Assembly (NCBI RefSeq): GCF_001183985.1
Contig: NZ_LFZW01000001.1
Coordinates: forward strand, 832,333 to 896,332
Reading direction: 5' to 3'
Source of the DNA: Peribacillus loiseleuriae
Lineage (GTDB): Bacteria > Bacillota > Bacilli > Bacillales > DSM-1321
DNA: 64,000 nucleotides
Shown here: positions 52,930 to 61,802 of the stretch, in pieces
Layout of the letters: every line of letters begins with the position of its first letter
Position numbering within the stretch: the first letter of the stretch is position 1
The notes under the pieces: generated by a model
What the model saw: the letters and a program-made list of their open reading frames with translations, nothing else
Told to the model about the DNA's origin: nothing
Database searches by the model: none
Program-made: the position numbers and the translations under genes

Positions 52930-53367
52930 ATGGAGTTTAAGAAAGAAATGGTAGTCGGTATTTGGAGTTTAGTTTCATACGAAGTGACGGACAATGAAGG
53001 GAACAAAACATTTCCAATGGGGGAAGATTGCACAGGCTTTATTATGTATCATCCAGATGGGTATATGTCCGCGCAAATGATGAGTCCAGGACGTCCAGCA
53101 TATGCATCAGGTGCATTACATACTGGAACACAAGAAGAAATGGTAGCCGCAGCTCAAGGCTATCTTGCTTACTGTGGTCCTTATGAAGTGGATGAAGAGA
53201 ATCTTATTGTAATCCATCATATGTCAGTTAGTATGAATCCAACATGGTTGGGCGATACACAACCACGTTATGTCAAGTTAAATGGGGACCTTCTTGAGAT
53301 TGCGAGCCCACCCATTATTGTGGATGGCAAAGAACAAAATACTAAATTAATATGGAAACGAGTTTAA
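52930..53367 (+). CDS. Lipocalin-like domain protein
   Basis: A 145-residue beta-barrel protein of the Lipocalin_5 type (PF13924). It begins VVGIWSLVSYEVTDNEGN, has GFIMYHPDGYMSAQMM, the AYCGPYEVDEE turn and ends TKLIWKRV. Such proteins are often fused or linked to oxidoreductases and are thought to bind small hydrophobic ligands. AAAAGGAGAG precedes the ATG. It lies 32 bases before the SDR gene and is surely co-transcribed. Confidence 0.85.
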   Translation: MEFKKEMVVGIWSLVSYEVTDNEGNKTFPMGEDCTGFIMYHPDGYMSAQMMSPGRPAYASGALHTGTQEEMVAAAQGYLAYCGPYEVDEENLIVIHHMSVSMNPTWLGDTQPRYVKLNGDLLEIASPPIIVDGKEQNTKLIWKRV

Positions 53368-53399
53368 GCAGTCTATTTAAACAATGGAGGATAAGAATC

Positions 53400-54161
53400 A
53401 TGACAACACAAAAAGAACGTACAATACTCGTAACAGGAGCAGCACAAGGGATTGGTTATGCCATTGCAGAATCTTTCATAAATAATGGGGACTTTGTTGC
53501 GATCTTGGATTTGAATTTAGAAGCAGCAGAAAGTGCAGCAGCGAGGCTAGGGACTGCAAAGGGATATAAAGTAGACGTTGCAAACGAGGATAATGTAAAA
53601 TCTGTCATCGATCAAATTATTTCTGAACGAGGGACTGTAAATGTATTAGTTAATAATGCAGGCCTGCAACATATTTCTCCAGTGGAAGATTTCCCTTTAG
53701 AGAAATGGAATCTTTTAATCGACGTTATTTTGACTGGGACATTCTTAATGACGAAACATGTACTTCCTACTATGAAAAAACAACAAAAAGGACGCATTAT
53801 TAATATATCCTCTGCACATGGCAGAGTGCCCGATGCTTATAAATCCGCTTATTGCGCTGCTAAATATGGCCAAGTAGGATTTACTCAAGTAACGGCATTA
53901 GAAACTGCACAAGATGGCATCACTTGTAATACGATTATGCCTGGACCAGTACGGACAGAATTAATTGAAAAGCAATTACCAAAACTAGCCGAACAGGATG
54001 GAACAACCGTAGAAGTAGCGCTAAATCACCATATCTTAGGTAAACAATGGATGAAACGTTTACTTGAACCTTCAGAAATTGGTGCTACAGCTGTTTTCTT
54101 AGCATCAGACGGTGCAGCTGCAATCACGGGTGAAGGAATCGGGGTTACAGGCGGGATTTAA
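53400..54161 (+). CDS. SDR oxidoreductase, 3-hydroxybutyrate-dehydrogenase-like
   Basis: A classical short-chain dehydrogenase of 253 aa with the NAD loop TGAAQGIG (12-19), NNAG (85-88), catalytic Ser138, Tyr151 and Lys155 (SAYCAAKYG), and PGPVRTELIEKQ. The last block and the KQWMKRLLEPSEIGATAVFL segment fit D-3-hydroxybutyrate dehydrogenases, though other beta-ketoacyl reductases are close. ATG at 53400 follows TGGAGGA. In an operon with the lipocalin-like gene under a divergent LysR regulator. Confidence 0.9.
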   Translation: MTTQKERTILVTGAAQGIGYAIAESFINNGDFVAILDLNLEAAESAAARLGTAKGYKVDVANEDNVKSVIDQIISERGTVNVLVNNAGLQHISPVEDFPLEKWNLLIDVILTGTFLMTKHVLPTMKKQQKGRIINISSAHGRVPDAYKSAYCAAKYGQVGFTQVTALETAQDGITCNTIMPGPVRTELIEKQLPKLAEQDGTTVEVALNHHILGKQWMKRLLEPSEIGATAVFLASDGAAAITGEGIGVTGGI

Positions 54162-54279
54162 TCGCTTGTACCTACTATTTTTACTCGATTTTGCCCGATT
54201 AGGTCTAAGTTTCATGCATTTTCAGCAAATCTAGATGGATCCTTCATATAGACATATGTGCAGAATGACAGATAAATTA

Positions 54280-54386
54280 GAGGATGTCCCATAAGGTTTT
54301 AGATCACGCAACTATACAGATTCAAGTAAGTAACACGATAATCTGTGTGCCGAATGCGAGGTTAGACCCTACTTGGACATCCTCTT
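54280..54386. repeat. Family A palindromic repeat, copy A4
   Basis: This copy has both outer arms: AGAGGATGTCCCATAAGG at the left and CTTGGACATCCTCT at the right. Inside are TAGATCACGCAAC and TGCGAGGTTAGACCCT, then an inner CAGATT/AATCTG stem. It is the most complete copy for the outer inverted repeat. Confidence 0.8.
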
Positions 54387-54523
54387 TGTGTTATTGTAAA
54401 AGACCTGTCGAAAAATCTAATAATTTTCTTGGAGTGACTACAGGCCAATCCTCTAGGTCTTTTTTTAATGAATCGAAAGTAAGATATAAAGATGTATATA
54501 GAGAAGAAAGTAGGGTGAATATA

Positions 54524-54694
54524 ATGGAGGAAGAAAAAAATCTTGATCTCGAGCGTAAGTTAGATGAAGTAATCAAAAGACTAGACCAAATGGAAAGACA
54601 AAATCAGAATCATCGAGGCAGTTTTGGGCACAATATCTGGGCACTTGTACCGATAGTCGCGATTGTTATGTGGGGATTACAGCGGATATTATGA
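54524..54694 (+). CDS. Small coiled-coil membrane protein, 56 aa
   Basis: ATG at 54524 follows TAGGGTGA. The N-terminal part EEEKNLDLERKLDEVIKRLD, QMERQNQ has heptad spacing typical of a coiled coil. The C-terminal 20 residues NIWALVPIVAIVMWGLQRIL form one transmembrane helix. I do not recognise a named family; similar tail-anchored small proteins are common in Bacillus. Confidence 0.7.
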   Translation: MEEEKNLDLERKLDEVIKRLDQMERQNQNHRGSFGHNIWALVPIVAIVMWGLQRIL

Positions 54695-54752
54695 ATTCTA
54701 GGGAAACGTCCAGTTTTGCTTTATTCACTTAAAAATTCATAAGCCCATTCAA

Positions 54753-54781
54753 AAAAGGAGCTGGAAACTGCTTCTTTTTTT
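54753..54781 (+). terminator. Probable terminator
   Basis: AAAAAAGGAGC and GCTTCTTTTTTTT form a short stem with a strong T-run after the small membrane protein gene. Confidence 0.55.
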
Positions 54782-54861
54782 TGTCCTTTTGAAGGTTTTC
54801 AAATTTGTAATGTTACTTAGCTTTTGTTAACATATAATTAAGTAACATTAGGAGGAAGCTG

Positions 54862-55425
54862 ATGGAGTATGTCGATCCGATAAAAGATATAGAGAATATT
54901 ACTGCAATGAAAGAAATTTTGGAGAAGCAATCTAAGCGGGATTTATTGCTTTTTGTATTTGGGATTAATACAGGTATTAGAATTAGTGATTTACTTTCGC
55001 TTAAAATAGATGATATTTGGGATGGGGCAAAGATAAAAGAATTTCTCTGTCTTCGTGATGATAAGAATGATGAAGAGAAGGCGTATTATATAAATAATAG
55101 CGTGAAAAGTGTCTTAAACAATTACTTGGATGGTTTAGGCTTTACGGGCAGTGACTATCTTTTTAAGTCAAAAAAGAATGCACAGCCGATTACACGCCAG
55201 CAAGCTTATCGAATCATAAATCACGCAGCGAAAGAAGTAGGAATCACAGGGAAAATCGGTACACATACTCTTAGAAAAACCTTCGGATATCATGCTTATC
55301 GAAAAGGGATTGCGATTTCCATATTAATGTCGATTTATCATCACCATTCCCCAGCAGAAACCTTACGTTATTTAGGAATTGAAAAATCTGAGGAACAACT
55401 GATAAAGGTGGATGTTAATCTGTAA
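54862..55425 (+). CDS. Minimal tyrosine recombinase/integrase
   Basis: A site-specific recombinase catalytic domain without the N-terminal core-binding domain (187 aa against about 300 for XerC/D). The catalytic residues are Arg40 (GINTGIRISD), His135 and Arg138 (GTHTLRKT), His162 (HHHSPAET) and Tyr170 (LRYLGI), so it looks active. AGGAGG precedes the ATG. No att-like direct repeat or cargo was seen. Short recombinases of this type are widespread in Bacillus chromosomes; their target is not known to me. Confidence 0.88.
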   Translation: MEYVDPIKDIENITAMKEILEKQSKRDLLLFVFGINTGIRISDLLSLKIDDIWDGAKIKEFLCLRDDKNDEEKAYYINNSVKSVLNNYLDGLGFTGSDYLFKSKKNAQPITRQQAYRIINHAAKEVGITGKIGTHTLRKTFGYHAYRKGIAISILMSIYHHHSPAETLRYLGIEKSEEQLIKVDVNL

Positions 55426-55463
55426 TTGGTCAGGCGTCTTTAGTTCGATCAATCACTTAACGA

Positions 55464-55497
55464 CAAAAAAACCTCCACTAGATTCATCATGCGGAGG
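55464..55497 (-). terminator. Terminator of the universal stress protein gene
   Basis: Read leftward, CCTCC and GGAGG close a hairpin followed by TTTTTTT, 12 bases after the stop. Confidence 0.7.
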
Positions 55498-55508
55498 ATA
55501 GTATATCG

Positions 55509-56195
55509 TTATTGTATATCGTCATATGTTTCGAGTGTCATGTCAACATTTGTTAAATCATGAATGAAGTCATCCGTAACATGAACCTGTAGAGTTTCTT
55601 TATTTTTCATGAATTTGAAAATGCCATTATTAAAATCAGTGCCGTGTTCTTTGAAGAAGATTCCTTCAAATTCAACATCTTTTGTATGAATGAAGCTAAC
55701 GCGGTAATGGTCGCCTTCTTTCACAAGGTATGCACGGACCCCTTTCTCAAATTGGCCCTCTTCGTCTTTAAGGGAACGAGCAACTGAGACGATATGAAGA
55801 TCAATAAATGGAATTTCACGTAATAGCGAATTAATTACGGATCCCCTTGCAATTTGTTCCCAACGGCTTTGGGCTGTTTGACCGAGAATAATCTGTGTAA
55901 TATGTTTATCCCTCGCTATTTCAGCAATTACTTTAGTAACAGGTCGTTTTTCATTATCCCTAATGATAAATTCCTCGGCATTGTGTTGTTCGGCTAATTG
56001 TTTCCATCTCTCAATATAAAATGATTTTTCCGCATCCAAATCATCAAAAGGCTTTGGGTCAATGGTTAAGATATAGAGTGGACAATCAAGCATATTTGCA
56101 ATTTTACATCCGCGTTGAATGAGGCGCTCTCCGTTTGGTCCATAATAAACGCAGACGAGGATACTTTCATCCATACGCCCTTTCAATTTCTTCAT
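55509..56195 (-). CDS. Universal stress protein, KdpD-USP-like
   Basis: A 228-residue cytoplasmic protein. The first 135 residues form a USP domain (ILVCVYYGPNGERLIQRGCK, then ITQIILGQTAQSRWEQIARG where ATP-binding USPs have GxxGxxxxxxxGS). The ILVCVYYGPNGERLIxRG opening is typical of the USP domain of KdpD potassium sensors, but no kinase domain follows. The last 90 residues are a separate beta-rich region. ATG at 56195 is chosen because GAGGTG precedes it. It is divergent from the mrp operon, which suggests a link to monovalent-cation homeostasis. Confidence 0.82.
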   Translation of the reverse strand: MKKLKGRMDESILVCVYYGPNGERLIQRGCKIANMLDCPLYILTIDPKPFDDLDAEKSFYIERWKQLAEQHNAEEFIIRDNEKRPVTKVIAEIARDKHITQIILGQTAQSRWEQIARGSVINSLLREIPFIDLHIVSVARSLKDEEGQFEKGVRAYLVKEGDHYRVSFIHTKDVEFEGIFFKEHGTDFNNGIFKFMKNKETLQVHVTDDFIHDLTNVDMTLETYDDIQ

Positions 56196-56332
56196 TTTTA
56201 TGTTCACCTCGAGTTGATGTGAATGTAACAGGATTTTACATTCCGTTAAACTATGTATGACTATAGCTTATGCTTCATCAACAGTCAATCAAATAGAGAA
56301 AGTTCCACGAATGCCTATTTTGGAGAGCGAAG

Positions 56333-56430
56333 CAGAGGATCAGACCCCGCAACAAATAAATACGGTATAAGATACGTGTATGAACGCTACATACTGATTT
56401 AGAGTGCGAGGTCAGATCCTTATGTGACAC
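56333..56430 (-). repeat. Family A palindromic repeat, copy A5
   Basis: AGGATCAGACCCCGCAACAA to GAGTGCGAGGTCAGATCCTT, then ATGTGACAC. It is close to the exact reverse complement of A1, interior included. It lies between the stress protein gene and mrpA, within their shared upstream region. Confidence 0.85.
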
Positions 56431-56473
56431 TATCTTCATTAAATTCACATTTTAATAAAAGGAGGGGGATTGA

Positions 56474-58879
56474 TTGAATTGGTTACCCATTATGATATTG
56501 ATTCCATTTATTTTTGCGATATTTGTTCCACTTATTTATAAACTTTTGACACCGCGAATTCATACGGGCTGGTTTGTACTTTTTGTGCCGCTTACGTTAT
56601 TTATCTATCTGTTACGTTATATCCCTGCTATTGCTAAGGGGAAGACTATTCATAATACGGTACCTTGGATTCCGTCTGCAGGTATCAATTACACCACCTA
56701 TTTGGATGGATTAGGGCTCATTTTCGGCCTTCTGATTACTGGGGTTGGTGCTCTCGTTATTCTATACTCCATTTATTACATGTCAAAACACCGCGAAGCA
56801 CTCCATAACTTTTATGTTTATTTGCTTTTATTTATGGGTGCGATGCTTGGTCTTGTCTTTTCCGATAACATTCTAGTCTTATATGTATTTTGGGAATTAA
56901 CAAGTATTTCCTCGTTTTTATTAATTGCGTACTGGTCACAACGAAAAAAATCCCGTCAAGGTGCTCTAAAATCAATGCTTATTACGATATTTGGTGGTCT
57001 TGCAATGCTCGCAGGGTTTATCATGCTGTCCATGATGACAAATACGTATAGCATTCGTGAAATGATAACCCAAGTAGATATCATGACTGCGAATTCTTTA
57101 TTTCTTCCGGCTATGATTTTGATTCTAATAGGAGCTTTCACGAAATCTGCCCAATTTCCATTCAGTACTTGGTTACCTGATGCAATGGAAGCACCGACAC
57201 CGATTAGTGCCTATTTGCATTCAGCTACGATGGTAAAGGCAGGTATTTATTTAGTTGCCCGATTTACACCTGTTTTTGGAGGAAGCTCGGAATGGTTTTG
57301 GATTGTTTCAGGAGTAGGAATGATCACATTACTATATGGCTCTGTAAATGCAGTAAAACAAACGGATTTAAAAGCATTATTGGCCTATTCGACGATTAGC
57401 CAATTAGGTTTGATCATGAGCTTACTTGGTTTAGGGTCCGCTGCGATGTATTTCGGACATGGTGATGAGTCAACCATGTACGCAGTGGCTGTTTTAGCCG
57501 CCATTTTCCACCTCATCAACCATTCTACCTTTAAAGGGAGTCTGTTTATGGTCGTAGGCATCATTGACCATGAAACAGGAACGCGCGATATTCGTAAATT
57601 AGGCGGTCTAATGCACCTCATGCCGATTTCCTTTACGCTTACGATTATCGGTAGCTTTTCCATGGCAGGTCTGCCTCCATTTAACGGTTTTTTAAGCAAA
57701 GAACTGTTCTTCACAGGCGTATTACAGGCCGCACATCTGAATGTGTTTAATATGGAGACTTTCGGAATGCTATTTCCTGTGATTGCATGGGTAGCCAGTG
57801 TTTTCACGTTTATTTATTGTATGATTCTCGTATTTAAAACATTTACAGGGAAGTATCAACCAAAGAGGCTGGAAAAGGAAGCACATGAAGCGCCAATCGG
57901 GATGTTGATTCCACCGATCATATTAGCTTCTCTTGTTATTGCCATCTTCTTTTTCCCAAATGTCGTTTCAAAGTATCTTCTTCAGCCTGCCGTCGTCGCA
58001 ATCTTGCCGGACTTTGCTCAAAATGGTGGCGCTCATGTACAAATTAGTGCTTGGCATGGGTGGAATACAGAGTTATTCATGACAATTGGCGTTGTAGCAT
58101 TAGGTGTATTCATGTTCATCTTTTTGAAAAAATGGATCAGAATCTATGGGATTTTCCCTCAAGCATTAACATTAGATCATCTCTATAATCAGGGAATTGA
58201 GAAAATCGAATCTATTTCATATCGGTTGACGAACCGCTATATGACGGGCTCTATCCGTGACTATTTAGTCTATATATTCACGTTTATGATTCTGATGTTG
58301 GGCGGGGCTATTTGGCTGTTGAATGGCATATCCTTTGATTCTTCAAATGATGCGCCGATTAATATGTATGAAGGTGGATTAGTAGCAGGGATGGTCATCG
58401 CTGCATGTACCGTACTTTTCTCAAAATCAAGGATGACTTCCTTAATTGCTGTTGGTGCCCTTGGTTATCTGGTTTCCATGCTCTTCGTTATTTTCCGTGC
58501 ACCGGATTTAGCTCTTACTCAGTTGGTTGTTGAAACGGTGACAACTGCATTGTTCTTATTATGTTTTTATCATCTACCAGAACTCAGCAAGAATATCGGT
58601 CGAATGCGATTCAAAGCGACGAACCTTATTGTTTCTATTGGCGTCGGCATGGTTGTAACCATTATGGCGTTGTCTGCCAATGGAACCCGTCTCTTTGAAC
58701 CAATCTCAAGCTATTTTGAGGACTCGTATGAGCTTGCTGGTGCTAAAAACATCGTAAACGCAATCCTGGTTGATTTCCGTGGATTTGACACAATGCTGGA
58801 AATTTCTGTTCTGTGTATTGCTGGTCTAGGGGTTTACACATTAATAAAACTTCGATTAACAGGGAGGGATAAGGAATGA
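56474..58879 (+). CDS. mrpA: Na+/H+ antiporter subunit A
   Basis: The largest subunit of the Mrp complex (801 aa), which exports Na+ for H+ and supports pH and salt tolerance. It has about 20 membrane helices. The NuoL-like core carries the family Glu and Lys sites in VFWELTSISSFLL and TKSAQFPFSTWLPDAMEAPT, followed by SAYLHSATMVKAG. The C-terminal 170 residues hold the NuoJ-like part. The TTG start has GGAGGGGG 6 bases ahead. First of seven genes; its stop overlaps mrpB (ATGA). Confidence 0.96.
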   Translation: MNWLPIMILIPFIFAIFVPLIYKLLTPRIHTGWFVLFVPLTLFIYLLRYIPAIAKGKTIHNTVPWIPSAGINYTTYLDGLGLIFGLLITGVGALVILYSIYYMSKHREALHNFYVYLLLFMGAMLGLVFSDNILVLYVFWELTSISSFLLIAYWSQRKKSRQGALKSMLITIFGGLAMLAGFIMLSMMTNTYSIREMITQVDIMTANSLFLPAMILILIGAFTKSAQFPFSTWLPDAMEAPTPISAYLHSATMVKAGIYLVARFTPVFGGSSEWFWIVSGVGMITLLYGSVNAVKQTDLKALLAYSTISQLGLIMSLLGLGSAAMYFGHGDESTMYAVAVLAAIFHLINHSTFKGSLFMVVGIIDHETGTRDIRKLGGLMHLMPISFTLTIIGSFSMAGLPPFNGFLSKELFFTGVLQAAHLNVFNMETFGMLFPVIAWVASVFTFIYCMILVFKTFTGKYQPKRLEKEAHEAPIGMLIPPIILASLVIAIFFFPNVVSKYLLQPAVVAILPDFAQNGGAHVQISAWHGWNTELFMTIGVVALGVFMFIFLKKWIRIYGIFPQALTLDHLYNQGIEKIESISYRLTNRYMTGSIRDYLVYIFTFMILMLGGAIWLLNGISFDSSNDAPINMYEGGLVAGMVIAACTVLFSKSRMTSLIAVGALGYLVSMLFVIFRAPDLALTQLVVETVTTALFLLCFYHLPELSKNIGRMRFKATNLIVSIGVGMVVTIMALSANGTRLFEPISSYFEDSYELAGAKNIVNAILVDFRGFDTMLEISVLCIAGLGVYTLIKLRLTGRDKE

Positions 58880-59301
58880 AGAAGCCGAATGATGTCATCT
58901 TACATTCAGTTACAAAAGCGGCTGTCGTGATTATCCTGACATTCTCTATTGATCTTTTCTTCGCTGGTCATCATGACCCTGGTGGAGGATTTATAGGAGG
59001 CCTTGGTTTTGCTTCAGCCTTGACTCTGCTATTACTGGCTTTTGATATTGAATGGGTCCGTGAAAACATTCCAATCGATTTTAAGGTGGTGACAGCGAGT
59101 GGAGTATTAATTGCTGTACTCACTGGTTTAGGCAGTGTGGTTTTTGATGCCCCATTTTTAAGTCAAACTTTCGATTATTTCAATCTGCCTATTTTCGGGA
59201 AGACAGAACTTGCCACCGCTGTTATTTTTGATTTTGGAGTCGCGTTGGCTGTCATTGGAACAGCTGTCACGATTATTCTGAGTATTGCGGAGGATCGATA
59301 A
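58876..59301 (+). CDS. mrpB: Na+/H+ antiporter subunit B
   Basis: A 141-residue membrane subunit with four helices. The conserved block FFAGHHDPGGGFIGGLGFAS is the MnhB/MrpB hallmark. It overlaps mrpA by four bases and has GGGAGGGA ahead of the ATG. The next gene starts one base after its stop. Confidence 0.95.
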   Translation: MKKPNDVILHSVTKAAVVIILTFSIDLFFAGHHDPGGGFIGGLGFASALTLLLLAFDIEWVRENIPIDFKVVTASGVLIAVLTGLGSVVFDAPFLSQTFDYFNLPIFGKTELATAVIFDFGVALAVIGTAVTIILSIAEDR

Positions 59302-59302
59302 G

Positions 59303-59641
59303 ATGGAAACATTAATGTCTATCCTTGTTGGACTATTATTTTCAATAGGCACGTATTTAATTTTGTCGAAAACTTTGTTAAGGATCGTATTAGGAGCATC
59401 CATAATCAGTCATGGGGTCAATTTACTCATTCTTACGATGGGTGGACTAAAGAAAGGTGGTCTCCCGCTATTAGGAGGGAATAACCTTTCTTATACAGAT
59501 GCCTTACCCCAGGCGTTAATTCTAACAGCAATCGTCATTAATTTTGCAGTGACTGCGCTTTTTTTAGTGCTATGTTATCGCACGTATCAAGTTGTAGGCA
59601 CGGATGATTCGGAGCAATTGAGAGGTAATGAAGATGAATAA
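59303..59641 (+). CDS. mrpC: Na+/H+ antiporter subunit C
   Basis: A NuoK-like subunit of 112 aa with three helices. Family features are IVLGASIISHGVNLLILTMG and DALPQALILTAIVINFAVTA. ATG at 59303 follows GGAGGATCG, giving the MrpC start METLMSILVG. It overlaps mrpD by 8 bases. Confidence 0.94.
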   Translation: METLMSILVGLLFSIGTYLILSKTLLRIVLGASIISHGVNLLILTMGGLKKGGLPLLGGNNLSYTDALPQALILTAIVINFAVTALFLVLCYRTYQVVGTDDSEQLRGNEDE

Positions 59642-61124
59642 TGTTGTACTACTACCAATTATTATACCGTTACTTACTGGGATGATTATGATTATCTTTC
59701 GGAAAAATATTCGGTTTCAACGGGCTTTTAGTATCTTTGCCATTTTAGCAACTGGAGCTGTATCTGTTTTTCTGATGGCGCAAATTAGAGCGAAGGGGAT
59801 CCAAACCCTTCAGTTAGGTGGATGGCAGGCGCCTTTTGGGATTAGCATGGTGGCAGATATGTTTTCCGCCTTGCTTCTTCTCACAACAAGTGTCGTTTCG
59901 TTCTGTTGTTTACTATTTGCTTTCCGTTCCATTGGGAAAGAGCGTGAAGCGTCTTATTTTTACCCGATGGTTTTATTCCTCATTACAGGGGTTAATGGCT
60001 CCTTTTTGACTGGAGATTTATTTAACTTATACGTTTGTTTTGAAGTTATGTTGATCTCGTCTTATGTGCTTATTACCTTAGGGGGGACAAAAAAACAGTT
60101 ACGGGAGTCCATTAAATATGTTCTGACAAATATCGTTTCGTCCTTCCTGTTTCTGGTGGCGATTGCGTATTTGTATGCGATGACAGGGACCTTGAATTTA
60201 GCTCATCTGTCTGTGCGTATTGCCGAAGCAGGACAGGATGGACTCATGACAACCGTTGCGATTTTGTTTTTAATTGTATTTAGTATGAAAGCTGCCCTAT
60301 TCCTATTCTTTTGGCTGCCAGGCTCTTATAGTGCCCCGCCAACTGCCATCGCTGCGCTTTTTGCAGGATTATTAACAAAAGTAGGGATATACGCCTTATT
60401 CCGTATGTTCACGCTTGTATTTTATCATGAGCCACAAATCACTCATTTAATTATTGGCGTTTTAGGTGCATTGACGATGCTATTAGGGGCCATCGGAGCA
60501 ATTGCTTATTGGGATATTAAAAAGATCCTTACGTATAACGTCATGGTAGGGGTAGGCTTCATTATGGCAGGTTTGGCATCCTTTACACCGGTGGCTATGA
60601 CTGGCTCCATTTACTATCTGATTCATGACATGATTATTAAAGCCCTCATCTTCCTAATTGGAGGAACGATGATTCATCTTACTGGAACGAGTAAGCTCAA
60701 AGAAATCAGCGGACTCATCGGCACACATCCATATTTAGGCTGGCTGTTCTTTATCGCCGCACTATCACTTTCAGGGATTCCACCATTGAGTGGTTTTCTT
60801 GGCAAAGTTTACATTACTCAAGGGACGTTTGAAACAGGGTACTATTGGCTTGGTGCAATTGGTCTCATTACGAGCTTAATGGTTTTGTTTTCTATTATGA
60901 AAATCTTTATGAACGGCTTTTGGGGTGAAACGTACTTAAGTGAAGAGATGGAAAAAGGGACAACTAAGGGATTGATGTTCCCTATAGGCCTTCTAACGGT
61001 TGCAACCATTGTTCTAGGAGTAGGGGCAGAGGGTATTATCGAATATGTGAATCTTGCGACTGAAAGTTTAATGAATCCGAAACTTTATATCGAAGCTGTA
61101 TTTCGGGGAAATGTGACTCCTTAG
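59634..61124 (+). CDS. mrpD: Na+/H+ antiporter subunit D
   Basis: A NuoM/N-like antiporter subunit of 496 aa with about 14 helices. The proton-path residues lie in FNLYVCFEVMLISSYVLI (Glu) and MKAALFLFFWLPGSYSAPPT (Lys). ATG at 59634 is preferred over 59628 because the ribosome site GAGAGG is 8 bases away. After its stop come 189 bases before mrpE, unlike the overlaps elsewhere in the operon. Confidence 0.95.
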   Translation: MNNVVLLPIIIPLLTGMIMIIFRKNIRFQRAFSIFAILATGAVSVFLMAQIRAKGIQTLQLGGWQAPFGISMVADMFSALLLLTTSVVSFCCLLFAFRSIGKEREASYFYPMVLFLITGVNGSFLTGDLFNLYVCFEVMLISSYVLITLGGTKKQLRESIKYVLTNIVSSFLFLVAIAYLYAMTGTLNLAHLSVRIAEAGQDGLMTTVAILFLIVFSMKAALFLFFWLPGSYSAPPTAIAALFAGLLTKVGIYALFRMFTLVFYHEPQITHLIIGVLGALTMLLGAIGAIAYWDIKKILTYNVMVGVGFIMAGLASFTPVAMTGSIYYLIHDMIIKALIFLIGGTMIHLTGTSKLKEISGLIGTHPYLGWLFFIAALSLSGIPPLSGFLGKVYITQGTFETGYYWLGAIGLITSLMVLFSIMKIFMNGFWGETYLSEEMEKGTTKGLMFPIGLLTVATIVLGVGAEGIIEYVNLATESLMNPKLYIEAVFRGNVTP

Positions 61125-61313
61125 GATAAGGTGTTATTGCTTAGGAAATTATTCGAAATAATGTAGGCAAGCTACAAGCTAATTCGTCTGTCCGTATTTA
61201 GCGCCTAGCTTGTGAAAAAGATGATTGCGTAAAGTTAGTAAAAACACGCCTGCAGAGTTTGATCGAGGCACTTGTAATGTATCTTTTGAAATGATTGAAA
61301 GGGGTGAATGAAT
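61125..61313 (+). other. Unusual spacer within the mrp operon
   Basis: No ORF. It contains GGCAAGCTACAAGCTAATTC and GCGCCTAGCTTGTG, which share complementary AAGCT/AGCTT parts and could fold. No T-run follows, so it is not an obvious terminator. A family A or B repeat is not present. Confidence 0.5.
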
Positions 61314-61802
61314 ATGCCTTTCCAAGTATTAATCAATCTATTTATTGCTCTTTTATGGATGTTTCTCCAAGATGAATGGAGCGTGTTAACTTTTTTTAGC
61401 GGCTATTTAGTTGGGATGCTTGTTCTGTTTCTGATGCGTCGCTTTTTTCCTCAATCCTTTTATTTGAGTACTTTTCTTTCTATTTTGAAATTATTTCTCG
61501 TCTTCATTCGAGAATTGATCACGTCAAGTGTGCTTGTGATTCGACAAGTGATACGGCCGAGGATCAATATTACTCCGGGAATTTTCTCCTTGAAAACGGA
61601 TTTAGAAGGGGATTTGGAAGTTACACTACTCGCCTTACTTCTGACTTTGACCCCAGGTTCTGTTGTGGTTGAAATTTCTTCGGACTCGAAGGTATTTTAC
61701 ATTCATGCGATGGACATTCCAGAATCGAGCGATGCCGTTATTAAGTCGAGTAAAGTATTTGAGAAGGCCATTAAGGATGTGACTCGTAAATGTTCAAATT
61801 AA
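61314..61802 (+). CDS. mrpE: Na+/H+ antiporter subunit E
   Basis: A 162-residue subunit with two or three N-terminal helices and a soluble C-terminal domain. ATG at 61314 gives MPFQVLINLFIALLWM, the usual MrpE opening, and lies 9 bases after AAAGGGG. LLALLLTLTPGSVVVEIS and FYIHAMDIP are family blocks. It overlaps mrpF by 13 bases. Confidence 0.94.
   Translation: MPFQVLINLFIALLWMFLQDEWSVLTFFSGYLVGMLVLFLMRRFFPQSFYLSTFLSILKLFLVFIRELITSSVLVIRQVIRPRINITPGIFSLKTDLEGDLEVTLLALLLTLTPGSVVVEISSDSKVFYIHAMDIPESSDAVIKSSKVFEKAIKDVTRKCSN

Noticed and set aside
59158-59403. Long reverse-strand frames inside the mrp genes and other operons
   Set aside because: They are antisense shadows of well-supported genes and have no translation signals.
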